Of a DNA stretch of 64,000 nucleotides, positions 8,541-16,920 are shown piece by piece. The number at the start of each line of letters is the position of its first letter. Within the stretch, counting starts at the first letter, position 1. Made by a program: the position numbers and the translations under genes. Where the stretch lies: assembly GCF_910593845.1 (NCBI RefSeq), contig NZ_CAJVAS010000001.1, positions 434,001 to 498,000 of the forward strand, given 5' to 3'. The notes beneath the pieces were generated by a model that did no database searches, was not told the DNA's origin, and saw only the letters and a program-made list of their open reading frames with translations. This DNA is from Paenibacillus solanacearum. Its GTDB lineage: Bacteria; Bacillota; Bacilli; Paenibacillales; NBRC-103111.

Positions 8541-9890
8541 ATGTTCATGAAGAAGGATGGAATGCGGCGCGCTGGCGCTGGGATCGTATTGTCTTTCGCT
8601 CTTGTTTTGTCGGCATGCAGCGGCAGCCCGGCAGGGAATAAGCCCAAAGATCAGGAAGCGGCTACGCCCGACAAGGAGGCCCCGGCTGCACCAGTTACCT
8701 TGAGCTTGTATCAGACCGGATCCAGTCTGTCCGACGAGCAGTTCGAACTGTTCGTAAGCTTGCTCAAGGTCAAGATGCCGCATGTCACTTTGAAATTGGT
8801 ACGGGACGGCAAGGGCACTTCGCCCCAGGATCTCATCACTGCCGGAACGTTCCCTGACATGATTTATACGGCGAACCCGAAATTCCGCGAGCTGCAAAAC
8901 TTGCAGCTGATCCAAAGTCTGGACGACTTGATCCGAAGCAAGAAAGTCGATTTGAACATATATGATCCGCAAGCGATCGCAACGATCCGCAATTACAGTA
9001 GCCGCAGCGAATTGATCGCCATGCCGTTTTCCCAAAATCTCGGCGCCTTGTTCTATAATAAGGACATCTTCGATAAATTCGGCGTGCCATATCCGAAGGA
9101 TGGCATGGACTGGGAGCAGACGCTGGAGGTGGCACGCAAAGTAGCGAGAGTCGACGACGGCAAGCAGTACCGCGGGTTGGAAGCGACCGATGCGCGCCAT
9201 ATCGGTTCGGCGCTGTCGCTGCCGTGGGTTCATCCGCAGACGATGACGGCCGCGATCAACTCCGAGCCATGGAAGCGGGTATACCAGCTGATCCGCGATA
9301 CGAACGCCATCCCGAATAACCAAATACCCGAGAATGAGTACGGGAAGAGCAATGACAGCTTCATCAAGAGCCAGATCGTTGCGATGCTGCCGGGCTGGGC
9401 CAGCGGGACGTCCATTCTGCTGGAAGAAGCGCACACCAAGGGAACGTCGTTCAACTGGGATATTGTCTCGCTGCCCAATTTCAAAGACGCGCTCGGAACC
9501 GGAAGGGAGTATGACATTCAGGCGTTCCTGCTGTCCAATACGACGAAGCACAAAGAGCAAGCTTTCGATGTCATTCAATTTCTGACCTCGGAGTACGTGC
9601 AGTCGATTGTGACCGCTAAAGGGAAAGTATCGGCGATCAACTCGCCGGATATGCAGAAGAAGTATGCTTCCGAGCTTGCAAGCTACAAAGGGAAAAATAT
9701 CGCCTCCATTTTCAAAAACAAATCGGCCAAATTGAATCCGCCTACGGAATACGATGCCATTGTCATCTCAGGCTTAGGGGCGATCACGAAACGGCTCGTC
9801 ACAACCAATGACGACATCAATACGGTAATGAGAGACCAGGAAGAGCTGACGAACAAGCAAATCGAAGCGGAGAAGCTGAAGTTCAAATAG
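8541..9890 (+). CDS. Extracellular solute-binding lipoprotein (family 1), orphan paralog 2
   Basis: 449 residues with a lipoprotein signal peptide, lipobox LSAC (FALVLSACSG). It has the family-1 binding-protein fold and the paralog signature YNKDIFDKFGVPYPKDGMDW. The C-terminus is a Lys/Glu-rich helix. GGGGGA lies 6 bases before the ATG. It follows the phosphoesterase gene by 49 bases and is probably cotranscribed. No ABC permease lies in this operon, so it must share a permease encoded elsewhere or act as a surface sensor; either is inference. A terminator follows. Confidence 0.85.
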   Translation: MFMKKDGMRRAGAGIVLSFALVLSACSGSPAGNKPKDQEAATPDKEAPAAPVTLSLYQTGSSLSDEQFELFVSLLKVKMPHVTLKLVRDGKGTSPQDLITAGTFPDMIYTANPKFRELQNLQLIQSLDDLIRSKKVDLNIYDPQAIATIRNYSSRSELIAMPFSQNLGALFYNKDIFDKFGVPYPKDGMDWEQTLEVARKVARVDDGKQYRGLEATDARHIGSALSLPWVHPQTMTAAINSEPWKRVYQLIRDTNAIPNNQIPENEYGKSNDSFIKSQIVAMLPGWASGTSILLEEAHTKGTSFNWDIVSLPNFKDALGTGREYDIQAFLLSNTTKHKEQAFDVIQFLTSEYVQSIVTAKGKVSAINSPDMQKKYASELASYKGKNIASIFKNKSAKLNPPTEYDAIVISGLGAITKRLVTTNDDINTVMRDQEELTNKQIEAEKLKFK

Positions 9891-9908
9891 CTATATCAAT
9901 CGCAAGCC

Positions 9909-9948
9909 AAAAGCCTGCGCGCGCTTAAAATCGCCGTAAGGCTTTTTT
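9909..9948 (+). terminator. Terminator after the 8541 gene
   Basis: AAAAGCCT pairs with AGGCTTTT across a longer loop, followed by T residues. Confidence 0.65.
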
Positions 9949-10228
9949 GTGTTTATGGTAATCATTTCAATTCGGTATTGACATGTTGCTTTGTTTGATT
10001 GTAAGATAAACGTGCATATACAAACATAATAGAACATAATTGATCACTAATAAAATGAAACCTCGAGCGGGAGGTGTATCGTTAGCGCTGACTTAAAATG
10101 GCAGACCATGCTGCAACCATTTGGCAACAACGGTGTCGAAGAGAAGCCGGATCCGATTCGCGATCGGATTGTACATATTCGATCATTTGTGAACAAACAA
10201 GCGTTATGTGTTGGGAGGGCATTCCGAA
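9949..10228. other. Regulatory leader of the second DeoR gene
   Basis: No gene is seen here. It contains a promoter candidate (TTGACA 9978-9983, 18-base spacer, TAAGAT 10002-10007), two AACATAAT repeats exactly 10 bases apart (10023 and 10033), and a hairpin ATCCGAT/ATCGGAT at 10151-10169. The repeats could be an autoregulatory operator. Confidence 0.45.
9978..10007 (+). promoter_or_regulatory. Promoter candidate for the second DeoR gene
   Basis: Perfect -35 TTGACA, 18-base spacer, -10 TAAGAT. It is 220 bases upstream of the start, so the leader is long. Confidence 0.45.
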
Positions 10229-10993
10229 GTGCTTGCTGCAGAAAGAAAAATTCGCATCGTAGAATTCGTGAAGGAAAACCGGGCTGCCAGTGTAGCATTA
10301 TTATCCCGTCATTTTGGAGTTCATGAGGTTACTATCCGGAGGGATTTGGTGGAAATCGAGCAGGAAGGTCTTTTGCGCAGGACGCACGGCGGCGTGATCG
10401 TGGAGCAGGGCGTTAGCATCGAACCTCCGTTTATGGAACGTTCCACTAACGAGGTGGATCAGAAGAAACGTATCGCCAGGAAAGCGGCTGAAATGATCGA
10501 AGACGGCGATTGCATCATTCTCGACTCCGGTACGACGACGGTTCATCTGATTCCGCATCTGCTGCACCGCTCCAACTTGACGGTGGTCACCAACGATATC
10601 AATATTGCCGCAGAGCTGCGCAGTCCCGATATTAAAGTGATCGTTACCGGAGGGGAGCTATTCCATGAAGGCTTTGTACTGAATGGCATGTATGCCGACC
10701 GAATGCTCGGAACGATGCGATTGCAAAAGGCGTTTATCGGCACATGGGCGGTTCATCCGGTTTATGGACTGACGTATCAGGATTCGTTCGTCGTGCCGAC
10801 GAAGCAGGCTATGATCCGGGCTGCACAGCAAATCATCCTGCTGGCCGATCATTCGAAGATCGGCAAAGTCGCCCTGCACGCGCTGGCGCCGATCCATGAC
10901 ATCCACACGATGATTACCGGGACTGAAGCGGATGAGGCGGAATCATGCCTCGCACCATTCAGAAGCTGCGGCATTCATGTCGTTACCGCATAG
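10229..10993 (+). CDS. DeoR/GlpR-family transcriptional regulator
   Basis: 254 residues. N-terminal helix-turn-helix (ASVALLSRHFGVHEVTIRRDL, RRTHGGVIV), then a sugar-phosphate-sensing DeoR domain (DGDCIILDSGTTTVHLIPHL, LLADHSKIGKV). GTG at 10229 is chosen because GGGAGGG precedes it by 9 bases; a GTG at 10208 has no such site. It lies upstream of, and in the same direction as, the third orphan binding-protein gene, with a 75-base gap that contains a cre-like box. The likely target is that gene, its own promoter, or both. Confidence 0.87.
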   Translation: MLAAERKIRIVEFVKENRAASVALLSRHFGVHEVTIRRDLVEIEQEGLLRRTHGGVIVEQGVSIEPPFMERSTNEVDQKKRIARKAAEMIEDGDCIILDSGTTTVHLIPHLLHRSNLTVVTNDINIAAELRSPDIKVIVTGGELFHEGFVLNGMYADRMLGTMRLQKAFIGTWAVHPVYGLTYQDSFVVPTKQAMIRAAQQIILLADHSKIGKVALHALAPIHDIHTMITGTEADEAESCLAPFRSCGIHVVTA

Positions 10994-11029
10994 CTTCTTT
11001 GCAGTCGGCATTGTTTTCTTAACGTAAGT

Positions 11030-11043
11030 TGTAAGCGCTATTA
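11030..11043 (+). promoter_or_regulatory. Candidate cre box (CcpA site)
   Basis: TGTAAGCGCTATTA matches the cre consensus at 13 of 14 positions. It lies 25 bases before the start of the binding-protein gene. Confidence 0.6.
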
Positions 11044-11068
11044 TAGACATTTGAAGGGGGATTTCACG

Positions 11069-12391
11069 ATGGTTAACCCAACAAAAGCGACCTTTTTACT
11101 GCTGCTCGCCGCTTCTATTGCGGGATGCAGCAGCTCATCGAGCGGGCCTGCGCCGGGAGCGGCAGCAGGAGCAGAGACGAATATGGAAGTCAAGCAGGAG
11201 CCGGTGACGCTCAAATTTTTCTTGAAATCGTCGCTGAGCGATGTCGATTTGTACGTCAACAATTTCGTGAAGAAAAAATTTCCGCACGTGACGCTGGAAG
11301 TGATGAAGACGGGGAAGGGGCAGACGATTCAGGACTTGATCGCCACGGGCCAGATGCCAGACATTATATGGGAAGGCTTGTCCAACATCCAGCAAATTAC
11401 GAAGTATGATGTGCCGATGGATTTGACCGAGCTGATCAAGAAGCATAAGCTGGATCTGAATATTTACTCCCCGAACGTCGTCAACGCAATCAAAGCGTAT
11501 GCGCCGAAAGACGAAATTTATTTCCTGCCGTTTAACGAATTTATACTGGCGCTGCATTATAACCCGGATATATTCGATAAGTTCGGCGTGCCGTACCCGA
11601 AGAACAATCCGACCTGGGAGGAAGTGATCGAGATCGGCAGAAAGCTGACGCGCACCGAAGGGAACACTCATTACAGAGGCTTGAAGCTGCCGATCATCAA
11701 CCGGTTCACGTCGCAGATGAATTTATCCTACGTGAATCCGGCGACCGGCAAGTCCAACTTCCAGAGCGATTCGTGGCGCAGGTTTTTCGAATTTTACAAG
11801 CAGGCGATGGACGTTCCGAATCAGGAGCCGATCAAGTCGGCAAGCGGGGCTAAGGACGAATTCATGAACAAACGGACGCTGGCGATGTTCCCGGATCATA
11901 TTCAGCTGCAAAATACCGATATGGAAGCGATGGAAGCGCAAGGATTGCGATGGGATGTCGTGACGTACCCGATGTTCAAGGACAAACCGAATTTCGGGCC
12001 GGCTGGCTTCTCGGACGGATTCGTCATTCCGAAAGGAACGAAAAACGCGGAAATCGCATTCCAAGTCATCCAGTATTTGAGCTCGAGCCCGGAAGTGCAG
12101 TTGGAAGCAACGAAGAACGGGCGAATCACCGCGCTGAAGGATAAAGAGATTCGCAAGCACGCGTTCGAGAACAATCCGGCGGCCAAAGGCAAAAATTTGG
12201 CGAACGTCGTACTGGACTACGGTGCGGAAATTCCAAGCAAGTACACGTTCTTCGATCAGGAAGGCTACAATATCGCCTCGAAGAAGGTTGTCGATTACAC
12301 AGTAGGCAAATCGGATTTGAATACGATTCTCCGGCAGGCGGAGGAAGAACATAACAAGGCGATCGAGGAAGTGAAGTCAGGGATGCGGTAA
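11069..12391 (+). CDS. Extracellular solute-binding lipoprotein (family 1), orphan paralog 3
   Basis: 440 residues with lipobox IAGC (LLAASIAGCSSSSSG). It shares with the other three orphan proteins the core YNPDIFDKFGVPYPKN and the ending LNTILRQAEEEHNKAIEE. The start ATG at 11069 has GAAGGGGG 8 bases upstream; a TTG six codons earlier lies inside that site. It follows a DeoR gene but no permease genes. Lipid-anchored sugar binding is expected from the family; the ligand is unknown. A terminator follows at 12410. Confidence 0.85.
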   Translation: MVNPTKATFLLLLAASIAGCSSSSSGPAPGAAAGAETNMEVKQEPVTLKFFLKSSLSDVDLYVNNFVKKKFPHVTLEVMKTGKGQTIQDLIATGQMPDIIWEGLSNIQQITKYDVPMDLTELIKKHKLDLNIYSPNVVNAIKAYAPKDEIYFLPFNEFILALHYNPDIFDKFGVPYPKNNPTWEEVIEIGRKLTRTEGNTHYRGLKLPIINRFTSQMNLSYVNPATGKSNFQSDSWRRFFEFYKQAMDVPNQEPIKSASGAKDEFMNKRTLAMFPDHIQLQNTDMEAMEAQGLRWDVVTYPMFKDKPNFGPAGFSDGFVIPKGTKNAEIAFQVIQYLSSSPEVQLEATKNGRITALKDKEIRKHAFENNPAAKGKNLANVVLDYGAEIPSKYTFFDQEGYNIASKKVVDYTVGKSDLNTILRQAEEEHNKAIEEVKSGMR

Positions 12392-12409
12392 CGTCAGCCG
12401 TCCTGATAG

Positions 12410-12438
12410 AGCTCACGATGTCCCGGGTGGGACCGCGT
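12410..12438 (+). terminator. Terminator after the 11069 gene
   Basis: AGCTCACG pairs with CGTGGGCT, with an inner GTCCC/GGGAC stem and a TTTTTT tail. Confidence 0.65.
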
Positions 12439-12491
12439 GGGCTTTTTTCATCTGTTCTACCCGCGCTTGAGTACAAAATTACCGAATCATC

Positions 12492-12511
12492 GTGCAAAAT
12501 AAAGTGCAAAA
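12492..12511 (+). promoter_or_regulatory. Direct repeat, possible activator site
   Basis: GTGCAAAA occurs at 12492-12499 and 12504-12511, about one helical turn apart. It lies ~45 bases ahead of a TATGAT -10 box (12554-12559) that lacks a good -35. The arrangement suggests an activator site for the beta-helix gene. Confidence 0.35.
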
Positions 12512-12577
12512 AGTGTGACGGATTCTACAAAGCTTTTCTCTCGTTTCCCACGATATGATAGCGGTAAGAAAGCGGAA

Positions 12578-12591
12578 TGAATACGCTTTCG
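12578..12591 (+). promoter_or_regulatory. Candidate cre box
   Basis: TGAATACGCTTTCG matches the cre consensus at 12 of 14 positions, just downstream of the TATGAT -10 box and 50 bases before the beta-helix gene. Confidence 0.4.
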
Positions 12592-12641
12592 GCCGACGAC
12601 AGCAGCCCGCTTATGGATCATAATCAAAGGAGGGGCAGTTC

Positions 12642-14900
12642 ATGAGTGAACAGATGGACAACAACGGGACGATAAGTCGGAGGAAGCTGTTGAAATCGAT
12701 GGGGGCAGCCGGTGCAGCAGCCGTTATGTTGGGCACGATGGGGAGTGTGGCGAAAGGCAGTACATCCGCATCGGTGACCAGCTCCGTCTACGGAAGTGGA
12801 GGTACAACCACAGGCACCGGTCTTACCTGCGTCGTCTCGACGACGATCGAAGAATTGCGGGCGTTGGCCTCGCCCGATGCCGACAGCGCCTATCTGGTGA
12901 CAAACGCAGGACAAGAAGGGCACTTTGTGTATGATCCGGCAGATACAACCTCCGCCGACAATACCGGCCTCATTCTCGTATCGACGAGCGGGGCGCGGTT
13001 CAAGCGGCTGCTGGACACGGCGTATTTGAACGTGAAGTGGTTCGGCGCCAAAGGCGACGGCGTGACGGACGATATGGCAGCGATCCAGCGGGCCTTCGAC
13101 GCAGCGTCGGCCAAAGGAGGCGGGACCGTATTCATTCCGAGCGGAACGTATATCGTATCGCCCTCCGGTCAAAACCGGATTTATTTGCGCAACAACGTCA
13201 ACCTGCTGGGAGAAGGGACCAGCTCAGTCATCAAGGTGAAAGACAACGCCGGAGACTACGGCATGATCTTCGGAGCCAGCTCGGCGACTCCTTTGCGCGA
13301 TGTCCGCATCTCTCATCTGCGTGTCGACCAGAACCCGCAAAACAATTTGACCTGCAATATCGATTCCTCCAGAACCGACTCGTATTACTGGCAGTTCGTG
13401 ATCGCCCTCTACAATTATGAAAATATCTTCATCGATAACGTGACATTCGACCCTACCTGCGGCAAAAACACCATAACGCTGAACAAAATTACGGCCAGGA
13501 ACGCCGTCATAACTAACTGCCGGTTTAACTTTGTCAGGGCGCAAGGCGATCCCGACTACGATAACTCGGCCATCTATTTGAACGGCCGGAGCCATACGGT
13601 ATCGAACTGTTTGTTCTACGCCGACCCGAGCCAGAAGGCCAGAGGCGCGATCGAGACGCATGCCGGCACGAGCGTCATCTCCAATAACGTCAGTGACGGT
13701 TATTATACCGGCATCAATTTGCAGTCAAGCGAGTCCAGCGGCGAGCATTGCGACATGACGGTCACCAACAATACGATCAGCAACGCCAACCAGGGCATTC
13801 AGTTCGGCCCGAGACTGCAGCATGGGATCAAAAATGTCGTCATCTCGAATAATACGATTCACCTGATCAATACCGTGCATTTGCGATCGCTGACCACCGG
13901 GATCTCAACGGCCGGCAGCTCGGAGGACGTCGGGCCTCACGAGAACATTACGATTACGGGGAACACGATCGTATTCGAGGAGGAGTTCACCCGCCGCTCC
14001 GCGCTAAATGACGGTGCTTACGGCATTGGCTTGTACCGGAACTGCGATTATACGAATGTCGTGATCAGCGATAATCTCATCCGCAACGCGCCGGTAACCG
14101 GGATTCGGATTGGCAGCACGGCCAAGGTCGGAGTATCGACCAATATTAAGATCAGCGGCAACATGATCGTGAACGCAGGCCATTATCCCGCATCCTCGGA
14201 GCTGTACCGGTCAGGCATATTGCTGCGGTCTACGGTGAACGGAGCGGACATCTCGGGCAATTACATCACCGATACGTATGATCAGGCGAAGGGCCTGTTC
14301 TCGATTCGGGTCAACGATTTTGACGGTACGTTCACGAACGTGTCGGTCAAAAACAACCTGATCACCTCGAAGCAGGGCGGCCTCTGGTTTAGCGTGAGCC
14401 CGTCCGTCCAGCTCGACGCTCCGCCGGCAAAGACCGTGACCACGTTCCCGCCGACCTCCGGCACGTACATACAAGGCGAAATCGTGCTCGTCACGGGACT
14501 GAGCGTCGACGCGGGCAAGACGCCGGCCGGCTTCAAGGTGACGGCGACAGGGACGGCGGGTACGCTGACCGGCGTGACCGGCACTGGAACATCCGGCACG
14601 CCGTACATCGATGTGAACGACGCCTCGCAGCTGCAGCCGGAGCAGTGGATTCGTATCGATCAAGGCAATCAGCTGCGGCGCATTGTGCGCATCTCCGGCA
14701 ACCAGGTGCGGCTGAATGCGAACCTGACGGCGGCCGCCGCTTCAAGTCCCGTGTCGTTCGCTGCGCCCGGCTACCTCGCGTTCGGCAGCGTAGGCAAGCT
14801 GCCGGCCACTCCCGATACGAGCGGCTCCACGCTGCTGCAGCTGGAGACGGAAGTAAACCTGCTGAAGCAGCGAATGCGCGATTACGGCATCATTCTTTAG
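12642..14900 (+). CDS. Tat-exported right-handed beta-helix protein (pectate lyase superfamily type)
   Basis: 752 residues. The N-terminus carries a twin-arginine export motif (SRRKLLKS) followed by an Ala-rich hydrophobic stretch, so it should be exported folded. From about residue 130 comes the Pectate_lyase_3-type start (VKWFGAKGDGVTDDMAAIQRA...GGGTVFIPSGTYIV). Then follow many ~25-residue N-[TV]-I-x-N/G-N repeats of a right-handed parallel beta helix up to ~residue 580. The C-terminal ~170 residues are Gly/Thr-rich beta sequence plus a short terminal helix. Related proteins are pectin-active lyases or hydrolases and also phage-type depolymerases, so the enzymatic activity is not certain. 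AAAGGAGGGG lies 7 bases before the ATG. Confidence 0.8.
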   Translation: MSEQMDNNGTISRRKLLKSMGAAGAAAVMLGTMGSVAKGSTSASVTSSVYGSGGTTTGTGLTCVVSTTIEELRALASPDADSAYLVTNAGQEGHFVYDPADTTSADNTGLILVSTSGARFKRLLDTAYLNVKWFGAKGDGVTDDMAAIQRAFDAASAKGGGTVFIPSGTYIVSPSGQNRIYLRNNVNLLGEGTSSVIKVKDNAGDYGMIFGASSATPLRDVRISHLRVDQNPQNNLTCNIDSSRTDSYYWQFVIALYNYENIFIDNVTFDPTCGKNTITLNKITARNAVITNCRFNFVRAQGDPDYDNSAIYLNGRSHTVSNCLFYADPSQKARGAIETHAGTSVISNNVSDGYYTGINLQSSESSGEHCDMTVTNNTISNANQGIQFGPRLQHGIKNVVISNNTIHLINTVHLRSLTTGISTAGSSEDVGPHENITITGNTIVFEEEFTRRSALNDGAYGIGLYRNCDYTNVVISDNLIRNAPVTGIRIGSTAKVGVSTNIKISGNMIVNAGHYPASSELYRSGILLRSTVNGADISGNYITDTYDQAKGLFSIRVNDFDGTFTNVSVKNNLITSKQGGLWFSVSPSVQLDAPPAKTVTTFPPTSGTYIQGEIVLVTGLSVDAGKTPAGFKVTATGTAGTLTGVTGTGTSGTPYIDVNDASQLQPEQWIRIDQGNQLRRIVRISGNQVRLNANLTAAAASSPVSFAAPGYLAFGSVGKLPATPDTSGSTLLQLETEVNLLKQRMRDYGIIL

Positions 14901-14907
14901 CGTGAAG

Positions 14908-15125
14908 ACGACAGCAGGCCGGATACCAAATATTCCGCTTATCAGGCTGATTCTTGACTCTTGGAGCACCGGGCCGAAAGAAGGAGTACGTCCGGCGGGA
15001 CTTCCCGTTATAGAAGCAGCGTTAGTCGTTTTGACGCGAGTAGAGGGTTGAATAACCAAACCAGGTGGTACCGCGGAAGCATAGCCTTTCGTCCTTGTGA
15101 AGAGGACGGGAGGCTTTTTATTTTT
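14908..15125 (+). promoter_or_regulatory. T-box riboswitch leader, probable tRNA-Glu specificity
   Basis: The T-box motif AGGTGGTACCGCGG is at 15063-15076. It is followed by a terminator (AGCCTTTCGTCCT 15083-15095 pairing with AGGACGGGAGGCT 15103-15115, then T-run). Upstream, ACGAC (14908-14912) pairs with GTCGT (15025-15029) to close a Stem I. In the 3' strand of Stem I the expected specifier position reads GAA (15013-15015) followed by a purine, a glutamate codon that agrees with the gltX-like gene downstream. T-boxes read uncharged tRNA and allow readthrough. The motif and terminator are seen directly; the specifier call is inference. Confidence 0.85.
15082..15125 (+). terminator. T-box regulated terminator
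   Basis: A 13-base arm on each side around a short loop, ending in TTTTTATTTTT. It competes with the antiterminator formed by the T-box motif. Confidence 0.8.
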
Positions 15126-15154
15126 ATCATTTCCACTTGAAAGGATGATGCAGG

Positions 15155-15720
15155 ATGTGTACCGATAACGATATTGCAAATTTGCTTTTTCCGGATGTAA
15201 CGCTGCTCCCCGAGGATCTATATCGCAGGTATCCCCCAAGACAGAAGAACGCAGCAGCCCGAATCACCAGGTTCGCTCCGAGTCCTACCGGCTTTCTTAC
15301 GATCGGCGGGCTGTATGCGACATTGATTTCAGAGAGGTTGGCGCATCAGTCGGGCGGCGTGTTTTATTTGCGGATAGAAGATACGGACCAAAAGCGCGAG
15401 GTAGCCGGCAGTGCCGAAGATATCATAGATTCCATGGAATATATTGGTATTCGTGCGGATGAAGGCGTAATGGGGAGCGAAGCGGAAATAGGCGATTACG
15501 GACCGTATAAACAAAGCTCGCGGGCTGAGGATTCGCCGGCAATCCGAAGAGCTACAAGAGCGATCCTTCCGGGTACAAGGGCCATGTCGGGGATATCGTG
15601 ATGCTGCTTAGAATCGCATTGACCGGCAGAACGCAAACACCGGAGTTGTACGATATGATGCAAGTTATGGGGGAAGACCGGGTGCGGGGCCGATTGAATG
15701 CTTTCGCCCGGTCAATATAG
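15155..15720 (+). pseudogene. Decayed glutamyl-tRNA synthetase gene (gltX-like), internal deletion and frameshift
   Basis: The first ~118 codons match the N-terminus of a GluRS paralog (TRFAPSPTGFL, FYLRIEDTDQKREV, GDYGPYKQS). The frame then becomes unrelated sequence and stops at 15601. In another frame, up to 15720, the end of a GluRS anticodon domain is visible (LLRIALTGRTQTPELYD, MMQVMGEDRVRGRL). Roughly 300 or more central residues, including the KMSKS region, are therefore missing. The HIGH motif is also damaged: TIGG where HIGG is usual. The gene cannot make an active synthetase, yet its T-box leader is intact. Confidence 0.85.
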
Positions 15721-15746
15721 CCGGATATTCGGATAGATCCACCCAA

Positions 15747-15804
15747 TTTTACATACAACATCTTGGAAATGTTCATATGCTCACCCGTATCCCCGCTGTA
15801 TAGT
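15747..15804 (+). promoter_or_regulatory. Conserved activator-type promoter, copy A
   Basis: TTTTACATA, 5 bases, TCTTGG, 5 bases, TTCATATG, 18 bases, GTATAGT. The same words with identical spacing recur at 21448-21505 before the ABC permease operon. The last word supplies a -10 box (TATAGT) without a -35, typical of AraC/YesN-type activation. Confidence 0.6.
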
Positions 15805-15817
15805 AGCTTCAAGAACA

Positions 15818-15831
15818 TGAATGCGCTTGCA
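15818..15831 (+). promoter_or_regulatory. Candidate cre box
   Basis: TGAATGCGCTTGCA matches the cre consensus at 12 of 14 positions and lies just downstream of the -10 box of promoter copy A, where CcpA binding would block transcription. Confidence 0.45.
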
Positions 15832-15854
15832 AAACGATGGAGAGGATGATGGGA

Positions 15855-16895
15855 GTGCGTGAATGGTGGGTGAAATGGAGGATGGACCGGCCGGGAGGAA
15901 CTTCCCGAGGCAGTACCCGTGTGTGGCGAGCGATGGTCGTGCTCGCGTTCGCTGTGGTCTTCTTGGCCGGCGGCTTGGGTACGGCCGCTCAGAAGCCGTT
16001 GAAAGCGGCGGCGACGGATTGCGACATCGGCGCGGGAGACCAAGCTTCGCAGCAGATCATGGTATTTGACCCCAATGCACCCGACTGGAATGCCGGCAGT
16101 GCGCTGAAGTGGACGTGGGCGCCGAGCGCGGCGAACGGTTTTGCCAGTCCGACACCGGGCTGGGGTCTGCCGACGGACATGAAACTGCGGAACAATTGCG
16201 CGCTGGGCGGCGGACAATGGATGGCGATCACCGATACGAACGGGCTTGCCGCGATTATCTCTTATCCGGGCGGCAGCAAGAAATGGTATCTCAACACGAG
16301 CTCGAACCTGCAGTCCGCCGAGCTGTTGCCGAGCGGCAACATCGCGATCGCTTCGACTTCGTCAGGCGGCTGGGTGCGTGTGTACAATTCGTCGCAAGGC
16401 AGCGCGTCCTCGACTTATGCCCAGTATGTGCTGCCGGGTGCGCGGGGCGTGCTGTGGGACCCGCGAAGCAACGTTCTGTGGGCGGTAGGCGATACGACCC
16501 TCGCGGCTTTGCTCGTTCAAGGGTCGCCGGCGGCACCGACGCTCAAGGAATCGTTCAAGGTCACACTTCCGACAACCGGAGGCCATGAGCTCCAGCCGGT
16601 CTACGGCAATACGGACCGGCTGTGGATCAGCACCGATACCCAAGTCTATCAATTCGTCAAATCGTCGAAAACGTGGTCGACCACGTACGCTGGATCGTCC
16701 GGGATCAACAGGGCCGGCGTGCGCAGCGTCGGAAATCAGTTATCCGGGCAGGCGGTCCAGACCGTTCCGGGCGGCGGCTGCACGCTGAACACTTGGTGTA
16801 CGGATACGGTGGATTTCTTCAATCCGTCGGCCACACGAACGAAAAGCGGGGCAGCTTTCTACAAAGCAAGAATTCTGAATCCGGATTATCAATAA
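15855..16895 (+). CDS. Secreted protein of unknown function, tandem copy 1 (DUF6528-like)
   Basis: About 346 residues. A basic N-terminus and a hydrophobic segment (VVLAFAVVFLAGGLG) form a signal peptide or anchor. The rest is beta-rich with motifs KWTWAPSAANGFASPTPGWG, ELLPSGNIAIAS, ELQPVYGNTDRLW and TWCTDTVDFF, all repeated in the next gene. From memory this resembles the family named DUF6528, not verified. Three cysteines are shared by both copies (RNNC, GGGC, TWC). Alternating Trp/Gly strands suggest a beta-propeller. GTG at 15855 is chosen for GGAGAGG 9 bases upstream; ATG at 15837 has no site. Its promoter matches that of the nearby ABC operon, suggesting a role in the same carbohydrate response. 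Confidence 0.7.
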   Translation: MREWWVKWRMDRPGGTSRGSTRVWRAMVVLAFAVVFLAGGLGTAAQKPLKAAATDCDIGAGDQASQQIMVFDPNAPDWNAGSALKWTWAPSAANGFASPTPGWGLPTDMKLRNNCALGGGQWMAITDTNGLAAIISYPGGSKKWYLNTSSNLQSAELLPSGNIAIASTSSGGWVRVYNSSQGSASSTYAQYVLPGARGVLWDPRSNVLWAVGDTTLAALLVQGSPAAPTLKESFKVTLPTTGGHELQPVYGNTDRLWISTDTQVYQFVKSSKTWSTTYAGSSGINRAGVRSVGNQLSGQAVQTVPGGGCTLNTWCTDTVDFFNPSATRTKSGAAFYKARILNPDYQ

Positions 16896-16920
16896 GGAAA
16901 GCGGGAGGGAAGATCTCACG

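Noticed and set aside
10109-10273. Cys-rich frame of ~54 codons in the second DeoR leader
   Set aside because: No ribosome binding site, and it runs into the DeoR gene in another frame; hairpins and promoter words explain the region better.
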